DNA from: Schizochytrium sp. CCTCC M209059
Lineage: Eukaryota; Sar; Bigyra; Thraustochytrida; Thraustochytriidae
DNA length: 64,000 bases
Direction: 5' to 3'
Assembly (NCBI GenBank): GCA_000818945.1
Contig: KN805410.1
Location: 62,001 to 126,000, forward strand
A program made the translations under genes and the position numbers. Shown here piece by piece: positions 8,067-15,810 of this stretch; position 1 is the stretch's first letter, and every line of letters begins with the position of its first letter. A model generated the notes under the pieces. The model had not been told where the DNA came from. It did not search any database and worked only from the letters and a program-made list of their open reading frames with translations.

Positions 8067-9339
8067 ATGGTAAGTGGCGTCATGGCGCGCGCGCAGACAC
8101 CTTGTGCCGCCCGCGCCCGCCGCTTCCGCGGCTTAAAGCCGCGCGGAAGCTCGCAGAAGGAATTGAAGCGATACGGCCAGGTGATGAACGGCGCGCGACG
8201 ACGACGGCGACAGCGCACAAGGGCAAACGTTAGGCAAGAAGAGGGAGAAGGAGAGGGGAGGATATGAGCGGAGCTTGAGACAGGTGTATTCTCTGGATAA
8301 AAATCAGGGCAAAGGTGTCCTCGATGTGATCTTTGGAAGCCCAAGAATATGGATCATTAGACAACTGACGCGTGGCATGTGTATCTTGCTCGTCGCGAAT
8401 GACTGCGAACAACAGAGCGCCAAACAGCACAAGGTAGAGGAGGCGCACAAGGATGCGATCTTCACCGTGGATTGGTTCAGACACACCCCTGAAAATCAAC
8501 TCCTCACAGGGTCCGTGGACGAGACGGTAGCCTCGTGGGTGATGAAGGACCAAAAGGGCAAAGAAGAGGCCTCGCTCAATATGGTTTTTCCTGAACACAG
8601 TCTTGGCACCATTTCAGTCGTGGGCAACCCGATGCACCCGATTGCCATTTCCTCAGCCATGGACACGCGAATTCGTATCCTGGATTTGGAAAGTGGGGCC
8701 GTCAAGTCGACCGTCGACGTTGGACCCGTCGAGTGCTGGAAGATGGCATGCGCGCCGAACGGGGCAAAGATGGCCTCTGGAACGCACACGGGAGCCATTA
8801 ACATTTGGGACATCGAGACACATAAGCTGGAAAACACGCTCGAAACTCAGGCAGGCTTTGCACTCACTACCGCCTACAGCGCAGACGGCAAGCTCATCGC
8901 AACGGGAACCAAGGACGGCGCGATTTTTGTCTTTGACCTGACGAGTGGTAAGCAAATTGCTTCTCTTACGAACCACACCTTGCCGGTTCGCTCTTTGACG
9001 TTTTCTCCCGATGGTGCTGTCCTCTACTCCGCGAGTGACGACATGACCGTGGGCATTTACGATGCTGTCAAGGGCTCACAAATTGGCAGTCTCCGAGGCC
9101 ACCTCTCCTGGGTCATGGACGTGGCCGCTAGCCCGGATAAGCGTCTTGTTGCGACAGGTTCGAGCGACAATACTGTCAAGCTTTGGGATGTTATTGATCG
9201 TTCTTGCGTGCAGACCTTTGAAAAGTCACATACAGGCCAGGTCCACGGCGTTTCGTTCAATCACGATGGCTCAAGGCTCGCCTCAGTCGGTGGCGAGGGT
9301 ACCATCCAAACGTACACCATTTCTACGCCAACAGCATAA
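8067..9339 (+). CDS. WDR61: WD40 protein WDR61/SKI8 homologue, two exons
   Basis: Spliced product of 308 residues: exon 1 is only the ATG (8067-8069) and exon 2 is 8416-9339. The ATG is followed at once by gtaagt, and the acceptor ends ...acaacag at 8415. Joining gives M-SAKQHKVEEAHKDAIFTV, matching the N-terminus of WDR61 homologues, whereas the unspliced upstream frame has no ATG and reads as junk. Seven WD40 blades fill the protein, with conserved segments such as GPVECWKMACAPNG, ATGTKDGAIFVFD, LPVRSLTFSPDG and SSDNTVKLWDV. WDR61/SKI8 is a subunit of the SKI complex, which feeds mRNA to the cytoplasmic exosome. In many eukaryotes it also belongs to the PAF1 transcription elongation complex. 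Length and blade order match the family well. Confidence 0.93.
8070..8415 (+). other. phase-0 intron splitting the WDR61 start codon from the body
   Basis: A 346-nt intron with donor gtaagt directly after the ATG and acceptor acaacag. A ctgac branch-like motif lies near 8364. The intron is the only way to give the WD40 frame an ATG start. Confidence 0.85.
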
Positions 9340-9587
9340 TCTTTCGATCAATAACATCCAAACCGTAGACGCGAATGACTGATTGGTTTTTATTTCTTTT
9401 ACAGTACGTCTTTGCAATTAATGTGGTAATTTCTCCCCACTGCGCATTTCTTGTCATGAATCCGTTTGCTTTGCTTTGCTTGGCTTGGTACATTTACTTG
9501 GGTATATATCCCAAGTACACAGTTACTAACGTGCACAGCATAATCGCTCGATCAAAAACATCAAAAGTCAAATGATGGAATAAAGGT

Positions 9588-11122
9588 TTACTCTTTTGCC
9601 AGTGGTACATCTTTGCGATTATTATACATTTCCCGCACTACGCGTTGCTTGTCAAGAACCTTCTTCTTGGCATGTTTTGTCGACTTGGACGCCGGCCACG
9701 GGTCACTCGTGCGCTCTAACAAGGCAACAAAAAACCCACCCGTATTATTCAAGTGAGGCAAGACGCGAATGCATTTACGAAGTTCCGCAGCGCGAGCTGG
9801 ATCAGAGGGAGAGAAATGGGACTTGCGAAATCTGCGTACGCAGCGCTTCGGGCGCGAGCGACGAATTGCATCAGCATGGCTCGAAAATACCATGCCCGTG
9901 TCGTCGATAACGTCCCATGACGAAAGACCCTCGAGAGCCTGCAGCGAACCGAGAACGGAAGAACAGTCGACGAGCTTGACCGGGGCCTGACGCAGCAAGG
10001 CGGCGACAACGGCTTCGTTCTCAAGAGGGTTAAGGGAACATGTGCTGTATGCCATGCGTCCGCCAACACGAAGTAAAGCGATCCCTCGAAGCGCAATTTG
10101 AAGCTGCGTAGAGTGCAAGGATAGTCCATAGTGAGGCACCCAGTGTGCCCAGAGCCCAGGGTTTTTGCGCAGCGTCCCATCGCCACTGCAAGGCACGTCG
10201 CAAATGATGCGATCGAAGCCCTTTTCGTCTTCTTGTCCCTCAAAGCACGCAAGCGACGCCGGGATTGTCTGAGCTTTATGGTTCACAACTTGGATATTCA
10301 GAGCAGGAGACTGGGCAAAAGGCCTGAGTCGGCCAATTAGGATCCGTGCCCGACGGGCGTCGAGCTCGTTTGCCACAACACAGCCCGGAGCTGCGTCGTC
10401 GGTGGCTTTGGACACCTTTGCACACCGTGCAAGCATCGTGTCCGCGGCCTGAGACGTCTTGCTTCCGGGAGCAGCGCACATGTCAAGCACGCGATGGTGG
10501 CTTTTTAGTTGCAGCAGAGAGACGGGAAGCATGCTCACCACCTCTTGGCGCTCGATAAGTTTTGCCTTGCCGCGTGCGGCAAGCCATTGCCTCCACTCGT
10601 GCAGTGGGGTTCCGGGTTTCGTTCTTTGCTTTATGTCCGCAACGTTGCCGACGTTGAGTTGCCATGCATCGCACCAGTCGAGATAGGTCAGATCCCCCTG
10701 GAAACCCTGGAGATCAGCATCGACCGCCTCGACGCCCTGTTGGGTGCGGTTCACACGAAAGGTAACGGGAAGGGGGCGTTTGAGAATTGCAAACAGCGCA
10801 TCTGTATCAACGACATCCCCGAGTTGATGCTCATAGTAGCATCGGAAAAAGTCTTCGGGCTCTCCGCCATCAAAGATTGCTGTAAAAGGCACAAATTTGT
10901 CAGCCGTTCTTATCCTTTCCGCGAATGTCAACTCTTCTCCACCAAACGGAAGGCAGGAGGGATGCAGGAAAGGAGAAATGGAAGGGAAAAGAATGTCGCA
11001 AGACCAGGCCCGTGGCTCCCGTTCGTGGGATCGAGCAGGAGCCTTTGGACTCAAGCCCTCGATCAAGAGGGCTTTATCAGGTCCCGCCGTAAATTATACT
11101 CTTGGCTACCGAGGAATCCCAT
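9588..11122 (-). CDS. NSUN2/Trm4-type RNA m5C methyltransferase
   Basis: The domain-bearing exon is 9588-10879. It has no usable upstream ATG; the open frame continues only to a TTG. A strong acceptor (ttttacag, intron end 10880) fits the domain start, and upstream an ATG-containing 13-nt exon (11110-11122, ATGGGATTCCTCG) followed by gtagcc joins in the right phase. The result is 434 residues starting MGFLAIFDGGEPEDFF. Motifs: RPLPVTFRVN, SAM site LDMCAAPGSKT (136-146), then DVPCSGDGT with the first catalytic Cys region and AYSTCSLNPLENE with the second. These define the NOP2/Sun family; the LSW-like linker and RKNP.LW mark the NSUN2/Trm4 branch, which methylates cytosine-5 in tRNA. It is shorter than animal NSUN2, lacking the long C-terminal extension. 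The methyltransferase assignment is firm; exon 1 is tentative. Confidence 0.85.
10880..11109 (-). other. candidate intron of the NSUN2-like gene
   Basis: The acceptor TTTTACAG is excellent and is preceded by a GCTGAC branch-like motif 23 nt upstream. The donor gtagcc at 11109 is weaker than the others in this window. The 230-nt intron leaves a 13-nt coding first exon in phase 1, which restores the reading frame exactly. Confidence 0.5.
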
Positions 11123-11207
11123 CAACTATCCGGAGCAGTTGGGGGGCTAGTATGGTGCCGTACTTTTTCTCCCTTTATTTTTGTTGTTTGTTCTTTCATG
11201 AACTTTA

Positions 11208-11255
11208 CCCATCCATTCATCCATTCATCCATTCACCCATCCACCCATCCATTCA
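11208..11255 (+). repeat. (ATTC/ACCC)ATCC-type tandem repeat
   Basis: Imperfect cat-cc-att units run in tandem, reading as repeated 'ccattcat' and 'cccatcca'. A simple microsatellite in the intergenic region. Confidence 0.8.
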
Positions 11256-11389
11256 AAATAGCAAGCAACCCACGCGAAGCACAAGCAACCTAGCTAAAGC
11301 TTTTCCTTCATCCCTTCCTTGTCCAATCCTTCGCTCGCTCTTGCGCACGTACCTCGACCCCTACGGCGCCCCATCCGTCGCCATCGATC

Positions 11390-11390
<1 letters not shown>

Positions 11391-11430
<40 letters not shown>
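11391..11430 (+). repeat. (GTC)n microsatellite
   Basis: About 13 perfect gtc triplets. No coding frame across it is supported, so it is an intergenic microsatellite. Confidence 0.9.
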
Positions 11431-11433
<3 letters not shown>

Positions 11434-11534
11434 TTCGTTCTCAACGATGTCTTGTCCTGTTTCAGGGTTTGCAGCTTGAGTTTGCCGAGCAAAATCTTGC
11501 GCAATGATGCTTTGGGCTACTGCTACGCACGAAT

Positions 11535-11535
11535 G

Positions 11536-11571
<36 letters not shown>

Positions 11572-11572
11572 C
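11535..11572 (+). repeat. (GCAG)n microsatellite
   Basis: About nine perfect gcag units in the intergenic region upstream of the coiled-coil protein gene. Confidence 0.9.
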
Positions 11573-11709
11573 GCACGGCAGCCACGCATTTGCGCGCCTA
11601 CGACCTAGCTAGGGCGCATCTACGCATGCATCTACACACCAGGGTGCGCGGAGTACACACCGGGTACGCGCGAACGGATCTGCGTAGGTTGCGAACTCTC
11701 AATCAGACC

Positions 11710-11802
11710 ATGGAAAGAAGAAGACTTGCTTGTGCGCGAGAAGTTCAAGTTGTTGGGGGGGACGAGACAATCCAAGTCAAGCCAAGCCATATGCGCGTAT
11801 GA
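11710..11802 (+). promoter_or_regulatory. upstream reading frame (30 codons) abutting the main start
   Basis: An ATG at 11710 opens a 30-codon frame whose TGA ends one base before the main ATG at 11804. If the transcript begins upstream of it, ribosomes would end this frame right at the next start, a layout that allows reinitiation control. The transcript start is unknown, so this is a suggestion. Confidence 0.35.
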
Positions 11803-11803
11803 G

Positions 11804-14800
11804 ATGCCGCGCGGCGGCGACGGCGACGACGAGCGGCAAGCGCTTCGCGCTGCAGAAAGTTCTTGGGAGGTCAGAGTCCGGCGCCTCAAACTCGCAAACC
11901 AGGAGCGTCCACCTCTTCTTGCCAAACAGCAGGAGCACTTGCGTGGAGACACAGCATGTTCTGAAGATCGCACAGAAAAGCAAAGTCATGGGGGAAACAC
12001 GCAAACCCCGGCGGCGCGTCCGGACAATTGTGCGCCGCAAAAAGAGGCGATCGAAACGGGCCGAGAACCTGATGCCGCGGTTCCGCATGCAGAAGAAAAG
12101 ATCTCGTCCTTGGAGGACAAGCCGCGCATAAAATTTGTAAGGGGCGGATTTCAGTTGGAAAAGGTTGTAGCCCATGCTCGTGACGTCTTGCATACCATCC
12201 ACTGTTCGGAAGCGAACAGTAGCTCCTGCCGCGATGGCGGGACTGCAAATTTTGCATTACTAGACGGGAGCTGTTACGCGAAAAATGGTGATCTTGCAGC
12301 GCTGATTCGAACTGCGAAAATGTGCAGTGAGGAACAGGCACGCCTACATCCCAACAAGCAAGAATCGTCTCCTTCACAAGCTTCGGAGGCTTCTTCTCAA
12401 TCCTCATCGCAGGATTCTCTGCTGGACCACGGCGGCCAGCAGATTCTGGAGCGCCTCCAAGTAAATATACAAGCGCTGCGAAGCCTTCGCGACTTTCTTG
12501 ATCCATCGATCGCGCGCGTCGTGAGCGAACTGCTGCGATGCGTTGAGCACGTCGTCTTTTGGGACGAGGACAAGAGTTTTGCCGCAATGATTGCCGAACA
12601 AGAGCGCGAGAGCGCTGTGCTCGGAAAGGAACATAGCGTGTGGAATGAAAGACTCAATGATATCGAAGACAAGGTCGCAACCATGAAAACGGTGCTTCTC
12701 AAAGCCACAGGGGAACGAAAAGCATGGCAAGCGAACCTTTTCGCTCTCAGCGAAGAGCGCAAAGACACGGAAAACGAAGAGGGAAATCTTCTCGAAGAGC
12801 TGCAGCAACGTCGTACGAAGACCCGCGCCATGATACTCGAGCTCGACAACCTCGAGTATCGACTTGCTTCATCTAAAGCTGACCTGGAAGTAGAGATACA
12901 AGAGGAAAAGGTGCTTAACGAAAAGATCAACAGCATCTCGCAGGCGCATCAAAATCTGAAAAAGTATTACCAAGAGCTTCATGGCACCGAGAGTGGGTAC
13001 ATTGAAACTCGGATCCCAGATGGTGTACACAACAGAGCTATGCTGGAGCTCGAAGTTCTTCAGGAGCGGCTAGAACGCTTCACCCATCTCGAAAAAACCT
13101 TTGCCCAAGGGATGGATTTGAAGAAGATTCGTCTGACCCAAGTCAAAGAGGACCTCGAGGCAGCTAAGCGTGTTCGCTTGGCATTCGATGCCAAGATTCC
13201 TGTCCGTGAACGGCCTGAAAATCGTGCGCTGACACCCCGGCCAGACTGGCCCACCATCCTGCGTGATTTCCTGCCATGCTTGAACAAGAACCTTCGCAAT
13301 CATCCCGCCTATGTGAACAAAGTCGGTGGAATCGCTGACAAAGAAGCCCAGGCGGTGAAGAAAGCTGCGGATGCCTTTCGCCGTGGGCGTCGGCGACGCC
13401 CGATGCGCCTCAAACGCTCCAACAGTATTGATTCTGAACCGTTCACATTTGCCGCATCGCGAAAGATGATTGAGTTATTGCAAAGCATTCGAGATGCCCC
13501 AGGGAAAACAAACGCAAATCACGATGCGCCTGGTGGCATGCTGGCCATGCTACAAAACCAAATCGAAAACGTACGAGCAAATCTGGTGAGTACGAAGACC
13601 GCGCTTCTTGAGGCGGAAAAGTGTATTCCTTCCGCGTCAGAATATTTTGGAGGCGACTCGACTCATCTTGAAGGTCGTGACTCCGGCACAGCTGGAAATT
13701 TCGCTTCGATGCGAGTTCGACACATGGCGAAACGGAGCTCCGTGTCCGGGGGAGACTCTTCCGCTCGCCCAAGTGCTAGGCGAAGAAGTAGCGTTGGCAG
13801 CGAGAGCGAGCAGACGCGAGCCAGCAACATAAACATGGCCGACGTCCTGGCCTCCCTGCGAAGCGAGCAAGTATCACGTGTTTCAGAAGCTGATCAAGTT
13901 TCTGGGCCAGGACGACGGAAAACAAGCAAGTATAGTAATATGAGCATTTCTTCGCGAAAATCGTCCCAGGGGGAAGCAAAGTATTCGGAGCTCGCGCAAC
14001 GCGCTCGCAAAGCAATCGCGCGTCGTCGAGACGAAGGCTCGGCAGCGCCAGGTGCAAAGAGTGCCATTGCCGAATCCGTTCTCAAACTTATACAGGATGA
14101 GAAACGTCGGATGGGAAGCCCGACCAAGGCCGAAAACAGCGAGAAACCTGTTATTGCGCCTTTTCACACCAAACAGCTTTTGGAAAAGCCCCTGACAGTC
14201 ACACTCGTTTCCGATGTGCCAACCTTCGTGGTTTGTCTTGGTCAGGATCCCAAAGTTCCGCGCTTCCTTCGCGCCACTGGAAAGGTACAATATCGACAGA
14301 TCAAGCCCGATGAGCTTTCGAGTCTCATTGACGATCTCTTTGACGAACGTAGCGGTAACCTGCAGCTCCAGGACAAGCCTCTCGAGGATCTGTTGTATAA
14401 TGTGCTTCGCAGACGCTTTGGAGCTCAGAACACCAGCTCAGAGTGGGCCTACAACTTGGTGCGCGAGATCTATGACCTGCAGGAAAAGTGGGCGATTGCG
14501 CGTATTTTTCTTCTCGTCCTCGCCGGAGAGGTGGGCGACCCGTTTTTGTCCCTGGAGAACGATATTTTGTTGGAACTTCACACGTTTTTTAAGCGGGTCG
14601 ATCTCGAAACGCAAAAAGAGGTATCTGGCTCTGCAAAGCCTGTGGACCTGGTCTATGTGACAGACGTGATTGAGTCTCTGCACGACTTTGCGCCTCGCGC
14701 GCGCCCAAGTGAGCAGCGCCATTGGGCAGAGTGTCTCCGGCAAGATTTGCAAGGCCGCGACCAATGTACATACACGCGAACACTGTTTGCAGATCCACGC

Positions 14801-15697
14801 AAGTCGACCTTCATTCAGGCTCTTATGCTCCACGTGGTCAATCACCTTTATCAGCATATGAAGGCTCTCGTCTCTGGCTTTAAAAGTCTTGAAAAAGTTG
14901 CCAAATTTCCTCGAGCCAATGCTGACGGAGACAGCGACGACGTGCCCGAGAACGCGTCGAAACGTCGACGATCGAGCGCAGCAAGGAAGAAACCAGCACC
15001 CGTTGAACGCGTTGTGACTTTGCAGACAATTAAGGCGGCAATTGTCAAGGTCGATCCAGGCCTTGATGACGATGACATTTCCAAGCTTGTGGCCAGGACC
15101 CATGGCTGCAAGCCCACCAAAATAAATTGGGACCGCGAGGTCAATCCCACTCTTTTCGCAAAGCGTTTTTGCCAGGCAGTCATACCTTATCCTTCGCGTC
15201 CCATTTTCGACGCGGAGGCTCCCATAACAGTTACCGCATCGACCTCACAAGAAGCAGCAAGCCTTGCAGCGACGAGGAGACGAACACACACGCTCATACG
15301 CAAATCGACCTCAAAACGCGCCAGCTTTCTCGATATACAGACGAGCCTCGCTTCGACTGCGAGCCTCGGAGCAAAGACTGAGCTCACGTCTCAGGGCAAC
15401 ATGCAGCCCAAGCGTCCTTCGCGTCTCAAAACGGGGCGAAGTGCAAGATTTGGCAAATCAGACAGGCCTGGCAAGAGTGGTCGATCAAAGCTGGCGCTCC
15501 GCACGGCGGACTCATTCAGCTTCTCCCTTTTTGATTCGCCGCAGCTGGGAAATGTCACCGAAAAGTCAGACGCAAACGTCATGGAAACCTTGACGGAGTC
15601 AATGTACCACGAAGACAACTTGCCCACGCTCACGGAGTCGATCGTATCTCGCCAAGGTGGCGACGCGAAATCAGATAGCGAATCAGATGATATCTGA
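11804..15697 (+). CDS. large coiled-coil protein of unknown function
   Basis: The 1297-residue product starts at the first in-frame ATG of a long uninterrupted frame; the frame extends upstream only from a TTG. Residues about 1-210 are charged and low-complexity. About 265-480 is a long heptad-like coiled coil rich in Glu, Lys and Leu. About 480-830 is basic and Ser-rich, probably disordered. A second apparently globular helical region (about 810-1130) includes segments such as WAYNLVREIYDLQEKW and ALMLHVVNHLYQHM. The tail is Ser/Lys/Thr-rich. I do not recognise a named domain. Size, coiled coil and company with flagellar genes would suit an axonemal or centriolar structural protein, but that is only context. 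It converges on the Cys-rich surface protein gene with a gap of 113 nt. Confidence 0.85.
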   Translation: MPRGGDGDDERQALRAAESSWEVRVRRLKLANQERPPLLAKQQEHLRGDTACSEDRTEKQSHGGNTQTPAARPDNCAPQKEAIETGREPDAAVPHAEEKISSLEDKPRIKFVRGGFQLEKVVAHARDVLHTIHCSEANSSSCRDGGTANFALLDGSCYAKNGDLAALIRTAKMCSEEQARLHPNKQESSPSQASEASSQSSSQDSLLDHGGQQILERLQVNIQALRSLRDFLDPSIARVVSELLRCVEHVVFWDEDKSFAAMIAEQERESAVLGKEHSVWNERLNDIEDKVATMKTVLLKATGERKAWQANLFALSEERKDTENEEGNLLEELQQRRTKTRAMILELDNLEYRLASSKADLEVEIQEEKVLNEKINSISQAHQNLKKYYQELHGTESGYIETRIPDGVHNRAMLELEVLQERLERFTHLEKTFAQGMDLKKIRLTQVKEDLEAAKRVRLAFDAKIPVRERPENRALTPRPDWPTILRDFLPCLNKNLRNHPAYVNKVGGIADKEAQAVKKAADAFRRGRRRRPMRLKRSNSIDSEPFTFAASRKMIELLQSIRDAPGKTNANHDAPGGMLAMLQNQIENVRANLVSTKTALLEAEKCIPSASEYFGGDSTHLEGRDSGTAGNFASMRVRHMAKRSSVSGGDSSARPSARRRSSVGSESEQTRASNINMADVLASLRSEQVSRVSEADQVSGPGRRKTSKYSNMSISSRKSSQGEAKYSELAQRARKAIARRRDEGSAAPGAKSAIAESVLKLIQDEKRRMGSPTKAENSEKPVIAPFHTKQLLEKPLTVTLVSDVPTFVVCLGQDPKVPRFLRATGKVQYRQIKPDELSSLIDDLFDERSGNLQLQDKPLEDLLYNVLRRRFGAQNTSSEWAYNLVREIYDLQEKWAIARIFLLVLAGEVGDPFLSLENDILLELHTFFKRVDLETQKEVSGSAKPVDLVYVTDVIESLHDFAPRARPSEQRHWAECLRQDLQGRDQCTYTRTLFADPRKSTFIQALMLHVVNHLYQHMKALVSGFKSLEKVAKFPRANADGDSDDVPENASKRRRSSAARKKPAPVERVVTLQTIKAAIVKVDPGLDDDDISKLVARTHGCKPTKINWDREVNPTLFAKRFCQAVIPYPSRPIFDAEAPITVTASTSQEAASLAATRRRTHTLIRKSTSKRASFLDIQTSLASTASLGAKTELTSQGNMQPKRPSRLKTGRSARFGKSDRPGKSGRSKLALRTADSFSFSLFDSPQLGNVTEKSDANVMETLTESMYHEDNLPTLTESIVSRQGGDAKSDSESDDI

Positions 15698-15810
15698 ATG
15701 AAGGCTTGGGTGCATATTTATAGGTCCAGAAGACAACAAGCGAAGAGAGTTCATGAATGATTTCAAACTATTTCTTGTTTGGCGTGCTGCGACTAGCCCT
15801 ACTTTCGCGT

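Larger units (their letters stand above)
11123..11803. promoter_or_regulatory. repeat-rich shared upstream region of NSUN2-like and coiled-coil genes
   Basis: A 681-nt interval between divergent genes holding three separate microsatellites, each listed separately, plus a short upstream reading frame. No protein gene is supported. Confidence 0.6.

Noticed and set aside
11391..11572. Regular repeats considered as a CRISPR array
   Set aside because: They are simple 3-4-nt microsatellites without spacers, in a eukaryotic genome.
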